IMG/VR virus record: IMGVR_UViG_3300025652_000001
Location: 1 to 64,000 of that record
Length of the DNA stretch: 64,000 nt
Strand: one strand, 5' to 3'
DNA from: a virus
Position numbers and translations under genes: made by a program. A model generated the notes under the pieces. It saw only the letters and a program-made list of their open reading frames with translations. It was not told the DNA's origin and ran no database searches. Shown in pieces: positions 1 through 7,957 of the stretch (positions are counted from its first letter, which is position 1; every line of letters starts with the position of its first letter).

Positions 1-1047
1 ATAGACTTAGAGGGTAATAGAGTATTACTTGAAGGTATCAATGCCCTGATAGGCTTCAGCTCTGAAACAAGCTCAATAACGTCTACTGGATTACCCAACG
101 GGCAAGTTATGATCTCTGGTACAGACACTACCCCTATCCAAAACCTATCCATAACCAGTCCTGCCGGAACTCAGGCGGTAGAGTTTATAGGTGCCACTGG
201 GCAAGAGGCTATAGATTGGGTGGCCGTGAACTTTGTCAATTGTGAGACGGTGGGGTTAATCTCAAACTATTCAAACTTTGTCATGCAAGACAGTGCTTTC
301 TTATTTAGTGCTGGTGTCACATTTGATGGGACTATGGGGACAATAGCATTAGAGTCTACATTCTTTAATCAACCTACAGGAACTTTAATTAATTTACCTG
401 CAACCTTGAACATATCAAGAAGGTTCAGAATAATATACTCTAGTTTCGTAGTCACAAGTGGTAACGTCGGTATAGCATCCTCTACAAGTGCGGGTATTCC
501 TGTCGAGGGTTATATCCTAGATACTGTAAACTTTTCAGGAGGAGGTTCCTATCTTACTGGGGTGCAACCTAACGATAATAAATCTTTGTTTTCTAATTGT
601 AAAGGGGTGAACAACTCTAATACTATTGCTGATGTTAGGATGGAAGGTAACGCGATCACAACAGTGGTCACAACAGCAGGTGTTGCTTATAAGTTAGCAG
701 GTAATTTCCTACTAAACTCAGTCTCTCAAAGGTTTGAGTTAGTAGACAATAAACTTTACTATAGAGGAGCTGTGCCAAAGACTTTCTCAGTCAGTGCTAT
801 TGTTACATTGTCAAGTGGGAATAATAACGAGGTAGGTTTATATATAGGGTTGAATGGGGTTGCTGTTGCACAAAGTGAATTCTACACTACAATGAGTGGG
901 ACTGGTCGAGCAGAGAATGTCGCCTGTCGAGTGATCCTGACACTACAACCTGACGATTATGTAGACATTTATACTGAGAATAGTGGGACTACTGTAGATA
1001 TTCTAGGAGAGTACGCATCTCTTTGGGTTACTCCGGCTACAAACTAA
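1..1047 (+). CDS. tail fibre or tailspike protein, C-terminal part
   Basis: The frame is open from base 1, so the gene begins upstream of the window and the ATG at 109 is internal. The visible 348 residues have no signal peptide or membrane segment. They are rich in Gly, Ser, Thr, Asn and short hydrophobic strands, which is the texture of a beta-helical phage tailspike or fibre. The last 100 or so residues (from about position 745) change to longer alternating strands and look like a separate jelly-roll, C1q/TNF-like receptor-binding knob. The gene is the only recognisable structural gene here and converges on the leftward early genes. The family is inferred from composition and pattern, not from a specific motif. 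Confidence 0.7.
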   Translation: MDLEGNRVLLEGINALIGFSSETSSITSTGLPNGQVMISGTDTTPIQNLSITSPAGTQAVEFIGATGQEAIDWVAVNFVNCETVGLISNYSNFVMQDSAFLFSAGVTFDGTMGTIALESTFFNQPTGTLINLPATLNISRRFRIIYSSFVVTSGNVGIASSTSAGIPVEGYILDTVNFSGGGSYLTGVQPNDNKSLFSNCKGVNNSNTIADVRMEGNAITTVVTTAGVAYKLAGNFLLNSVSQRFELVDNKLYYRGAVPKTFSVSAIVTLSSGNNNEVGLYIGLNGVAVAQSEFYTTMSGTGRAENVACRVILTLQPDDYVDIYTENSGTTVDILGEYASLWVTPATN

Positions 1048-1093
1048 TAACCTATGACAATAAATAATAATTACATAAAATAAGAATAGCTTT

Positions 1094-1128
1094 AAGCCCC
1101 TCACTGTAATAGGTGTTGGGGCTTTTTT
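1094..1128 (+). terminator. terminator between converging genes
   Basis: A 7-bp stem (AAGCCCC at 1094-1100, GGGGCTT at 1118-1124) is followed by a T run on the plus strand. It lies 47 bases after the tail gene and 3 bases before the stop of the last leftward gene, so it probably separates the two converging transcripts. Confidence 0.85.
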
Positions 1129-1130
1129 GT

Positions 1131-1361
1131 TTATGGGTATATAACTATATCCTTAGTGCAGACAAGCTTACCTGTTAAATGTAAATTATCACACACTTCC
1201 TTGGCTTGCCACAAACTACTCCAACATCTAGTAATATCTAATCTCTCAGAACCATATAAATCATTCCAATATGTCTTTAACCAACCACCACAGTAAGTTT
1301 TACGGTATTGTGGGTAGTACAGTCCATTAAGAGACTTCTTAATTCTGGTTTCAAATTTCAT
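1131..1361 (-). CDS. hypothetical protein (last leftward gene)
   Basis: A 76-residue basic protein rich in Trp and Tyr, with two Cys in the middle and no membrane segment. I do not recognise it. The ATG at 1361 is preceded by GAGGGG; a TTG codon directly before it is an alternative start. It is the final gene of the leftward block and ends just before the shared terminator. Confidence 0.6.
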   Translation of the reverse strand: MKFETRIKKSLNGLYYPQYRKTYCGGWLKTYWNDLYGSERLDITRCWSSLWQAKEVCDNLHLTGKLVCTKDIVIYP

Positions 1362-1368
1362 CAACCCC

Positions 1369-2202
1369 TCACTTACTGTTTAGAAAATTATTAATCAGTT
1401 TCTTAACTTGACGACTGACTGAGTGTTGTGAGAGACTATAAAGGGCAGTTTGTAAAGCTGTACCAGTTGTAATGTCAGGTTTATAACTATAGAGGGTAGA
1501 GTTATTAGCAACCTCAACACCTGTACGTTTACAGAACATATCCTCTTTAGAGCAGATGGAGTATTTATACTGTACAACATTATCAACTACACGATAAAGA
1601 ATAGTCAGAGCTACATCCTTACCACGAGTGTATGTAGGAGATTTAAGGTGTTTAATCTTCCAAGGAGTTTCTTTAGTAGAAGCTTTAACAGGCACTAGAG
1701 ATCTATAATCACCTCCGTACTTATCTGAGTAAGAGACAATACTACAATCTCCGTTGAATGTATAATTAAAACCTTCAAAATTGCCAATTGAAGCATCTTC
1801 CCATAACCTTGAGTGATCATATTGTGGAGCCATCGTTGCCAATGTTTCTCCAGTCCATACACAAGCATAGTTTTCACCAACATTCTTAAACTTAACAAAA
1901 GTACCTACAGGTAAATCTTGTAAACATTTGTATTCCATTTGCTTCTCCTGTTCATGTTGAGGAAGATCATCTTGTTTAAGGATGTAGCGGTCTGTCCCCC
2001 AATCCGTGTTATCGCTTCTACCCTCATCATAGATGTTACCACTAGAGAGCAACCTGTCCCATCTACTATGCCCTTTTGAGTCCATATAGCAGAATATTGT
2101 AGAGTTCTGATAGCCCCCAATATACTCAGAATCCACAGCAATATATTTACTTGGGATATTTGCCCAATCCACACCTGACTTAACGCCAATCATATTACTC
2201 AT
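1369..2202 (-). CDS. hypothetical protein, 277 aa
   Basis: A soluble protein without signal or membrane segment. The start has an excellent ribosome binding site (GGAGG, 6 bases before ATG). The middle part (residues about 90-180) is rich in aromatics and Gly with several W and Y. The C-terminal 30 residues form a basic amphipathic helix. Its size and strong start signal show that it is real, but I recognise no family. It lies 2 bases from the next upstream gene and is probably translated from the same mRNA. Confidence 0.7.
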   Translation of the reverse strand: MSNMIGVKSGVDWANIPSKYIAVDSEYIGGYQNSTIFCYMDSKGHSRWDRLLSSGNIYDEGRSDNTDWGTDRYILKQDDLPQHEQEKQMEYKCLQDLPVGTFVKFKNVGENYACVWTGETLATMAPQYDHSRLWEDASIGNFEGFNYTFNGDCSIVSYSDKYGGDYRSLVPVKASTKETPWKIKHLKSPTYTRGKDVALTILYRVVDNVVQYKYSICSKEDMFCKRTGVEVANNSTLYSYKPDITTGTALQTALYSLSQHSVSRQVKKLINNFLNSK

Positions 2203-2204
2203 AA

Positions 2205-2405
2205 TTATCCTCCAAAAGTTCTAATAAAATTAACACCACCAACACAGTCATACAATGTATACCCATCTAATTGCCCATTATTAGTAATCCTAATAAACAA
2301 CTGACTATTAATCCACTGGTATCCTATCATTCTTTCTCCCTTATCTTCAAGAGCTTCTTGTAATTTAGTTAAGAATTCTTGACCCTTCTCTCGTAGTTTA
2401 CTCAT
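2205..2405 (-). CDS. hypothetical protein, 66 aa
   Basis: The frame can be extended upstream to a TTG at 2474. The ATG at 2405 overlaps the stop of a 28-codon membrane peptide gene as ATGA, which fits translational coupling and decides this start. Residues 1-25 form a charged amphipathic helix (KLREKGQEFLTKLQEALED), followed by a beta-rich C-terminal half. The function is unknown. Confidence 0.6.
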   Translation of the reverse strand: MSKLREKGQEFLTKLQEALEDKGERMIGYQWINSQLFIRITNNGQLDGYTLYDCVGGVNFIRTFGG

Positions 2406-2488
2406 ACCGGCACCACTAATAGAAACACACTTATAATAAAAGAAGCCGCCAGCAAAACAAGAATACAATCCCAAAGCTTATTCACCAT
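2402..2488 (-). CDS. 28-residue single-span membrane peptide
   Basis: A short frame starting MVNKLWD and then an uninterrupted hydrophobic stretch (residues about 8-28), so essentially one membrane helix. GGAGG lies 9 bases before the ATG. The stop overlaps the start of the following gene as ATGA. The start signal, the hydrophobicity and the coupling are seen directly; the function is unknown. Confidence 0.5.
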   Translation of the reverse strand: MVNKLWDCILVLLAASFIISVFLLVVPV

Positions 2489-2750
2489 TTAAATAATCCT
2501 CCAACCATTCTTTAGTTAACACATTCCAGAAAGGATCTTCTGGGTAATCAAGGTAATATTCTTTATAGGAGTATAGCATAATATCTCCATAGCTATTAAC
2601 ACCGCAAAATCCCCACAACCCAAAGAACTCACTCTTATCATATACAGAAGGCCAATGATAACCTTCTCCTATCAACTTTGTCAACAACCATTGGTAAGTT
2701 TCTTGGGTTAGGTGTTTAGTTTCAATGCAATGTTCTAGTGGGAAGTTCAT
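2478..2750 (-). CDS. hypothetical protein, 90 aa
   Basis: An acidic, aromatic-rich protein (many W, Y and F) without a membrane segment. A YYLDYPEDPFW segment lies near the C terminus. It starts 2 bases after the stop of the coiled-coil membrane protein upstream and overlaps the 28-residue membrane peptide by 11 bases. No family recognised. Confidence 0.6.
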   Translation of the reverse strand: MNFPLEHCIETKHLTQETYQWLLTKLIGEGYHWPSVYDKSEFFGLWGFCGVNSYGDIMLYSYKEYYLDYPEDPFWNVLTKEWLEDYLNGE

Positions 2751-2751
2751 A

Positions 2752-2928
2752 TTAATCCTTGCTTACTAGGTGCCAGACTACCATTATTAAAGCTATAGGC
2801 CAGAACACAATTAACCAGAATATGAACCAACCTATACTAAACTGTCTCTTCTCTTTAGGTGGTACAACTATACCGTGTTTGATCTTCTCTATCTCAAGTT
2901 CTAACTCTTTAATCTTTAGATCACTCAT
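2752..2928 (-). CDS. small coiled-coil membrane protein, 58 aa
   Basis: Residues 1-18 are a charged heptad-like helix (SDLKIKELELEIEKIKHG). Residues about 31-52 are one hydrophobic membrane segment rich in W, F and I. A perfect GGAGGAATTAAT leader precedes the ATG, and the start overlaps the upstream stop as ATGA. The layout suggests a membrane-anchored oligomer; the role is unknown. Confidence 0.6.
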   Translation of the reverse strand: MSDLKIKELELEIEKIKHGIVVPPKEKRQFSIGWFIFWLIVFWPIALIMVVWHLVSKD

Positions 2929-3083
2929 ATTAATTCCTCCTCAATATTAATTCGATACTTACCACCCTGTGTGTCTAAGAACTCTTCTACAATAGCTTCA
3001 AAACAACACATCCACACATCACCGTCATTGAACTCATTAAAGTCAAGAATAATCTGTCTAATAACATCTTTATTCACTTTCAT
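2925..3083 (-). CDS. hypothetical acidic protein, 52 aa
   Basis: A small soluble acidic protein containing a WMCC motif at residues 24-27. It is preceded by GAGGAGAAATAAT before the ATG and joined to the next gene by an ATGA overlap. The function is unknown. Confidence 0.55.
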   Translation of the reverse strand: MKVNKDVIRQIILDFNEFNDGDVWMCCFEAIVEEFLDTQGGKYRINIEEELI

Positions 3084-3084
3084 A

Positions 3085-3330
3085 TTATTTCTCCTCAATA
3101 TCTTTAGGTACGGCTATAATAACACACTCTTGATTCCTTGGTAAAGTTTCTTCGCAAGAAGATTTAATACTTGTCTCATAAACTTCCGCACCAAGAATGA
3201 GGCTAGCTCCTAGTAAGAGTAATCCAAAGATAAAGGCCACACCACCACAGCTGTCACTAGCCCCTGCTGAAGTTACAGTAACCCAAAATATAAACACTAC
3301 TAAGATAAGCACTAATATTTCTACTGTCAT
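3085..3330 (-). CDS. small membrane protein with two predicted spans
   Basis: An 81-residue protein with a membrane segment at residues about 3-20 and a second, Gly/Leu-rich one at 29-48. A Cys-containing tail follows (residues 59 and 68). It is the first gene after the promoter/terminator pair at 3354-3423. The function is unknown. Confidence 0.55.
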   Translation of the reverse strand: MTVEILVLILVVFIFWVTVTSAGASDSCGGVAFIFGLLLLGASLILGAEVYETSIKSSCEETLPRNQECVIIAVPKDIEEK

Positions 3331-3353
3331 AATTAATTTCCTCTAGTTAAATA

Positions 3354-3393
3354 AACAAAAACCCCGCAAAGACTATCTCTAGTCCATGCAGGG
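3354..3393 (-). terminator. rho-independent terminator
   Basis: Minus-strand hairpin CCCTGCA...TGCGGGG with an inner GACTA/TAGTC stem, followed by TTTTTGTTT. It lies downstream of the SPFH lipoprotein gene. It is also immediately downstream of a consensus promoter, so the new transcript would begin inside it. Confidence 0.8.
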
Positions 3394-3394
3394 T

Positions 3395-3423
3395 ATATTA
3401 GGTTAGTTATTTAGGGTTGTCAA
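3395..3423 (-). promoter_or_regulatory. sigma70-like promoter
   Basis: TTGACA (3418-3423) and TAATAT (3395-3400) with a 17-bp spacer on the minus strand. The predicted start near 3388 coincides with the first base of the terminator hairpin. It would serve the small genes at 3330 and below. Confidence 0.6.
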
Positions 3424-3426
3424 CAT

Positions 3427-4323
3427 TTATTTCTTATTCACTTCGAGAAAGGGTACCGTGCTGTTAGGTAGCATTGTCGTTGGTAGAACACCATTCCATT
3501 TTTCTGCTTTGACTAGGTCAACTAGGTTCTCATTCTTAGCAAGAGCATTAGCTCGTGCTTGAATAGCTGCAGCTTCAGCATCACCAATCAGTCGAATAGC
3601 TTCTGCATCTGCTTTAGCTTGAGCAAGCTTAGAATCAGCTTCACCCTGAGCCTTAGTTACCGCAATAGCTGCATCGGCCTCCGCTGTCTTAATTTCATTT
3701 TCCCGTTGGATGGAGATTTGAGTAGCCTGAATCTTAGAGTTGATAGCTCCTGTCACTTGAGGGGGTAGACGTAAATCACCGACCCAGTAGACTCGCTCTA
3801 CATTAATACCGATATCTTTAACTTGCTTACGGACAGTATCTTCCACTTCAGCAATTAAGTCTGTCTTACCCATACCGTAGACAGATTCGATAGAGCGTGT
3901 AGAGGCTGCCTTGACGATAGCATCCCGCACCATGTTACGAAGATACAAGTCAGTAATCTCATCTACACCCTTACGATACTTCTGGAACACCACAGACACT
4001 TTATCAGGTAGGATGTTGTAAGTGATACCAATATCTGCACTTACTGACAAACCCTCTTTAGTACCAAAGCTAATAGACTCATCATTCTCACTCCCTTCGT
4101 CATTACCTAATGTCCAAACATAGTTTTGTGAAAATGTGGGGAATAGGAATAAGTCTTCATTCATGCCAATCCAGTAACGACCAGTGCCAAGAACTTCGCT
4201 GTCCACCCCCTTAGCCCCACCTAACAAGTAAACCTTAACACCAACATTACCCGCTGGTACTTTAGAACAACCTGCAAATACTGATGTGAGTGCAATAATG
4301 CCAATTGTAAGTAATTTCTTCAT
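3427..4323 (-). CDS. SPFH/band 7 (prohibitin-like) lipoprotein
   Basis: A 298-residue protein. The N terminus is a lipoprotein signal peptide with lipobox VFAG-C (Cys19), so it should be membrane-anchored. The SPFH core starts right after it (VPAGNVGVKVYLLGG, residues about 22-36). It ends in a long Ala/Glu/Lys/Gln-rich helix (about 195-265) typical of prohibitin and stomatin proteins, which assemble ring-like scaffolds. SPFH proteins occur in several large phages and are thought to act at the host membrane; the precise role here is unknown. The gene lies upstream of a strong terminator and downstream of a small membrane protein gene. Confidence 0.85.
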   Translation of the reverse strand: MKKLLTIGIIALTSVFAGCSKVPAGNVGVKVYLLGGAKGVDSEVLGTGRYWIGMNEDLFLFPTFSQNYVWTLGNDEGSENDESISFGTKEGLSVSADIGITYNILPDKVSVVFQKYRKGVDEITDLYLRNMVRDAIVKAASTRSIESVYGMGKTDLIAEVEDTVRKQVKDIGINVERVYWVGDLRLPPQVTGAINSKIQATQISIQRENEIKTAEADAAIAVTKAQGEADSKLAQAKADAEAIRLIGDAEAAAIQARANALAKNENLVDLVKAEKWNGVLPTTMLPNSTVPFLEVNKK

Positions 4324-4325
4324 AA

Positions 4326-4508
4326 TTATTTTGCTCCTTTAAAGAATGATTTAATAAAGTAATAGACTGCTGGGAAAGATAATATAACGTCAGCAAAACC
4401 CAGCATAACTAATTCTGTACTTGCTGCTGAGAACAAGTAGGGTAGCACTATACCAATGTTTACAAATAAAAACAATGTCATGGCTACCAATTTAAAATAT
4501 GTAATCAT
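4326..4508 (-). CDS. small membrane protein, 60 aa
   Basis: Two hydrophobic spans (residues about 6-26 and 33-55) and a basic end (KSFFKGAK). It lies 2 bases upstream of the SPFH lipoprotein gene and has AGGAGATTT before its ATG, so the two are likely co-translated and may work together at the membrane. Confidence 0.6.
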   Translation of the reverse strand: MITYFKLVAMTLFLFVNIGIVLPYLFSAASTELVMLGFADVILSFPAVYYFIKSFFKGAK

Positions 4509-4521
4509 AAATCTCCTATTT

Positions 4522-4554
4522 AATTAAATTAAAGCCTCCTGTGGAAGCAAGGCT
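4522..4554 (-). terminator. weak terminator after nrdA
   Basis: Minus-strand AGCCT...AGGCT 5-bp stem followed by TTTAATTTAATT, 40 bases after the nrdA stop. The stem is short, so it may be partial or leaky. Confidence 0.45.
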
Positions 4555-4594
4555 ATTGAAACACTAAGTTGATGTTGTGTCGACTATATTTTAC

Positions 4595-6337
4595 TTAAGA
4601 AGCACATGCCTCACAAGCAACATTTTGGCTGGCTTGTACTCCACTCTCAGAACGACAATAATACGCCCCTTTTATGTTAGGGTCAAGAAGTATCTTCTGA
4701 TGTACCCTAGCAATAACTTTAGGGTCTTCTTCCGCCGAAAAGAAGGTGTTCAACGACTGCCCTTGGTCTACGTGAGGTTGTCTTGCACTTGCCAGATCAA
4801 CTAGTCTGTCTTGTGGGATTTCAAAAGCAGTTGCATAAACAAGAACCTCTTCTTCTGTGAAACCCTTTATCCCCTTCAGACTACCTTTGTTAGCAATAAG
4901 GTGTCTCACTACCTTTTTAACATCCATTCCCTTTTTCATCATCAATGACAAGAGTTGTGGGTTAATCCTAGTCATACTGCCACTAGCGGTATCTTGCATG
5001 AAAGCATTAGCCAACCAAGGCTCAATACCTTGCGACTTCTGCCCTGCCAGAACACTACTAGACAGATTTGGAGCAACAGCATTTAAGTGCGAGTGTGCTT
5101 GCCCCCAACCTTGCATCTTCTTACCACAAACCCCGAAATCGTAAATATATTGACTAGCAAGGGTGGACTCTTTCTTCAGGTGACTGAATACTTCAGTGTT
5201 AATGAAGTTAGCCTCCAATGATGTCCAAGGAACCATCTCTTCTTGCAATAGGGATGCAAAACCCAAAACCCCTAAACCAAGACTCTTCCAATTTTCCGTG
5301 TACCTTACAGCTTTCTCCAGTCCAATAACACCCTTCTGTTTTTCGATGAACTCATTAGCCATTGCATCTAATAGCATTATAGCTAAGAAAACACTAGCTT
5401 GGTCTTTGTACTCTCGGAAGAGTGTCGCCACCATTGAAGAAATAATACAGGTGTAAGTTTCATCCAATGTCGCGTAAAGAGTGATTTCTGTACAAAGGTT
5501 TGATGCCACATGTAATTTCGGGTACCACTCTGGTTGTAGGGCATTAACAACGTCTGGTTTCCAGATATACCCCTTACCACGGTTCATACGAGTAGCTAAG
5601 ACCTTGTTGTGTCTACGCCGTAGTTCAGCATCTTTCCCTAAGTTGGCAATTACCTCATTAGAATAATTCCAACCAATATTCTGACCCTCTGGATTAGCAC
5701 GTAGACTATCACACCATTCCTCAAAATCTCCATGATCAATAGGGAGATAGCTGGCAACTGCCCCTCTTCTTGTATTGCCTTGACTAATCCATTTAGCGGT
5801 TGACTGAAGTATCTCTTTAGGTAAAGAAGAGCCTGTAGCCTTACCTCCAGCACTTATCTTTTGCCCTCTTGGTCTTACATCCCCAATATAAGCACTGGTT
5901 CCAAACCCATTCTTACTGAGTAACGCAATTTCTTTAGCTGCATCATAAAACCCCCCAACACTGTCGTGTACATAAGTCCCACTACAACTAATAGAACACC
6001 CACGATCTGTCCCAGTGTTAGCCAAGGCTGGGGTTGATAGCTGGAAATGGTTCTTCCACATAATGGAGAAGAATGCATCTTTAACAGTACTCCCATGATA
6101 CTGTCTAATCCGCTTCCCTATCTCACCATATTTGGGGTGACCTACGTCAGGTAGCTTGGTGGAATATTTAGCTAAATATTCACTGATTCTTTGTAGCTGC
6201 TCTTTCAAACCGTCTGCTTGATACTCGTAGGAGTATTTAAACATTTGGTAACTTCCGGTAGTGTACCAATCTGGGTACTTCCCTTCTGCTTGCCCTTGCT
6301 TACGGGCGTCACTTAATTCTGTGTATATGTCAGTCAC
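4595..6337 (-). CDS. nrdA: ribonucleoside-diphosphate reductase, alpha subunit
   Basis: Catalytic subunit of class I ribonucleotide reductase, making deoxyribonucleotides for phage DNA synthesis. It has the barrel motifs STPALANTG, an N-x-C-x-E active site (NLCTEITL), the partner cysteines in GCSISC and DETYTC, the paired radical-transfer tyrosines in GAYYC, and a redox tail ending CEACAS. The N-terminal ATP-cone is missing, which explains the short 580 residues and suggests loss of the usual dATP shut-off. The GTG at 6337 is chosen because GGGAGG lies 4 bases before it and it overlaps the nrdB stop as GTGA; an ATG at 6349 lacks a good site. Order: glutaredoxin-nrdB-nrdA. Confidence 0.95.
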   Translation of the reverse strand: MTDIYTELSDARKQGQAEGKYPDWYTTGSYQMFKYSYEYQADGLKEQLQRISEYLAKYSTKLPDVGHPKYGEIGKRIRQYHGSTVKDAFFSIMWKNHFQLSTPALANTGTDRGCSISCSGTYVHDSVGGFYDAAKEIALLSKNGFGTSAYIGDVRPRGQKISAGGKATGSSLPKEILQSTAKWISQGNTRRGAVASYLPIDHGDFEEWCDSLRANPEGQNIGWNYSNEVIANLGKDAELRRRHNKVLATRMNRGKGYIWKPDVVNALQPEWYPKLHVASNLCTEITLYATLDETYTCIISSMVATLFREYKDQASVFLAIMLLDAMANEFIEKQKGVIGLEKAVRYTENWKSLGLGVLGFASLLQEEMVPWTSLEANFINTEVFSHLKKESTLASQYIYDFGVCGKKMQGWGQAHSHLNAVAPNLSSSVLAGQKSQGIEPWLANAFMQDTASGSMTRINPQLLSLMMKKGMDVKKVVRHLIANKGSLKGIKGFTEEEVLVYATAFEIPQDRLVDLASARQPHVDQGQSLNTFFSAEEDPKVIARVHQKILLDPNIKGAYYCRSESGVQASQNVACEACAS

Positions 6338-7356
6338 TTGACCTCCCATCCATCTTCCAACTCAAAAGATTCAGCAACCCAATTACTTGAGTAACTTCCA
6401 TCTGATTGAGCAAAGAAGTCGTGTAATCGTAATGAGTTAATGTCATCATAAAACCACTCAGCTACAGGGTTATACTTAGGCTTAAATAAAGGCTTAAACC
6501 CTGCATTAATTAGACAAACATCCACACGGTGTTCTGCGAAATGGTTGGCCTGTGTGAGCGTATATGTAGAAAGTTCCCCATCACTAAAAGTTACCCTATT
6601 AATTTCCTTCTCATGCTCTGCAAGTTTAGTTGCCAACTCATAAGCAAGTTCTTGGTAACTGTCCACTGGACGTTCGTTGTATTGTGCTTCCAAGTTAAAC
6701 AACAAGGCACCACCAAGACTATGCAAATTCTCCTCACGAACAGAAGAATTAATTCCGCTTGCAACATTACGAAGCTTATTACCTCCCTTCACATTGTAAT
6801 GTTTCAAGAATGCGAATGTAGAGTAAAGAGCAGCACCTTCAATCATACTAAAAGCTAGAGTAGACGCAGCTAAATCTTTAGATCCAATAATACCATCAAT
6901 GAAGTCCATTCTACCTTTTAATACAGGATTTTGTTTGTAACTCTCATAGAATTCTATTGTGTCCAAGTTCAGGTGTGTATTCAAAGCATTATAAAAAGGA
7001 GCGTGAGAATTAAGCTCAGCGTTTGCATTAGCAACAGCCATTCTTTTAATACACTGCGGTGCAAAGCTTTTTAGTATCTTACCACCCCAATATTCATTAC
7101 CCGCTTTAAGTTCATAGAGGGTAAACAAGTTCAGAGACTTAATTACAGCCTGTCTTTCTTTACTACTAAACTCTGTCTTAACTTGATGAATGTCATCCTC
7201 AACAGGAAACTCACTCCAAGGCCACTGTATACTGAACTGGGTATCAGCAAGACTTGATGCTGGTTCAAACACCTCAAGGTATGCGTCATATTGCTTGTGT
7301 AAGTATTGTAGTGTATCTTTTGAATACACAGGAAATTCTAATTCACCCTTGCTCAT
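6334..7356 (-). CDS. nrdB: ribonucleoside-diphosphate reductase, beta subunit
   Basis: Radical-generating subunit of class I RNR, 340 residues. Iron-ligand motifs appear in order: Glu in YELKAGNEYWGG, the AELNSHAPFY helix (Glu, His and a candidate radical Tyr), Glu in SMIEGAALY, and REENLH (Glu and His). The first Glu-His spacing (E-L-N-S-H) is one residue longer than the E-x-x-H of the E. coli protein, which may reflect a divergent subtype or a different ligand. The stop overlaps the nrdA start and the start overlaps the glutaredoxin stop (ATGA), so the three are translationally coupled. Confidence 0.93.
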   Translation of the reverse strand: MSKGELEFPVYSKDTLQYLHKQYDAYLEVFEPASSLADTQFSIQWPWSEFPVEDDIHQVKTEFSSKERQAVIKSLNLFTLYELKAGNEYWGGKILKSFAPQCIKRMAVANANAELNSHAPFYNALNTHLNLDTIEFYESYKQNPVLKGRMDFIDGIIGSKDLAASTLAFSMIEGAALYSTFAFLKHYNVKGGNKLRNVASGINSSVREENLHSLGGALLFNLEAQYNERPVDSYQELAYELATKLAEHEKEINRVTFSDGELSTYTLTQANHFAEHRVDVCLINAGFKPLFKPKYNPVAEWFYDDINSLRLHDFFAQSDGSYSSNWVAESFELEDGWEVK

Positions 7357-7586
7357 TCAATCTCCTTAAGAATAGCTTTAAATACTTCTGGACTACTACC
7401 AATAAACTTCTCACTATTAATTACGGTAACTGGGATATTACGGATACCCAACTCTTTAGCTTTTAACATACCTTCTTCTGTATCAATATCAACTTCAGTG
7501 AAAGTGATACCTTTCTCAGTTAACCCTTTCTTAATTGAGGCACAACCAACACACCATTTTGCCGAGTAAACAATTACTTCTTTCAT
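7353..7586 (-). CDS. glutaredoxin/NrdH-like redoxin
   Basis: A 77-residue thioredoxin-fold protein with active site CVGC near the N terminus, a cis-Pro loop (NIPVTVI) and the following Gly/Ser turn. It should reduce the C-terminal cysteines of the adjacent RNR alpha subunit. The ATG at 7586 overlaps the upstream stop as TGATG; a TTG three codons earlier is too close to its binding site. Whether it takes electrons from glutathione or thioredoxin reductase cannot be told from the sequence. Confidence 0.9.
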   Translation of the reverse strand: MKEVIVYSAKWCVGCASIKKGLTEKGITFTEVDIDTEEGMLKAKELGIRNIPVTVINSEKFIGSSPEVFKAILKEIE

Positions 7587-7957
7587 CAAATACAATCCCC
7601 CTCATCATAAACAAACTCACCAACTAATTCACGTTTCATCTTATTAGGATCTAAACCTTTTAATGTCTCTCGTAAGTAAGGGTCATTAGTATGGATCTTA
7701 GCTTCATAGCTTGAGTATCCAGAGTTAAGCCATTCTTTATCAAGTCTTTCTTCCCCTATCACCATCAACCCTTCCCACGGTTCATTGCTTAACCTTGTAC
7801 GGTGGTTGCAATGGATAATCTCATAAGGTTGTGAAGTATCAATACCCACTTCATAGAAGCATTTCTCCATCAGAGTTTTATCATCCTGTTTAGCAGACAT
7901 TTTAAACACTGGATTTAAAAGTAAATCTTTAAAACTATAACTAATCGGTACACTCAT
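7586..7957 (-). CDS. hypothetical protein between thyX and the RNR genes
   Basis: A 123-residue soluble protein with an IIHCNHRTR segment and a conserved-looking WEGLMVIGEERLD stretch, but no motif I can assign. It is stop-start coupled on both sides (thyX upstream, glutaredoxin downstream), so it is probably part of the nucleotide-metabolism operon. Confidence 0.65.
   Translation of the reverse strand: MSVPISYSFKDLLLNPVFKMSAKQDDKTLMEKCFYEVGIDTSQPYEIIHCNHRTRLSNEPWEGLMVIGEERLDKEWLNSGYSSYEAKIHTNDPYLRETLKGLDPNKMKRELVGEFVYDEGDCI

Noticed and set aside
109-1047. Complete tail gene starting at the ATG at 109
   Set aside because: The frame is open without a stop from base 1 and continues the same beta-rich protein, so this ATG is internal.
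6529-6858. Plus-strand 109-codon frame inside nrdB
   Set aside because: Antisense to a clear enzyme gene; no start signal.
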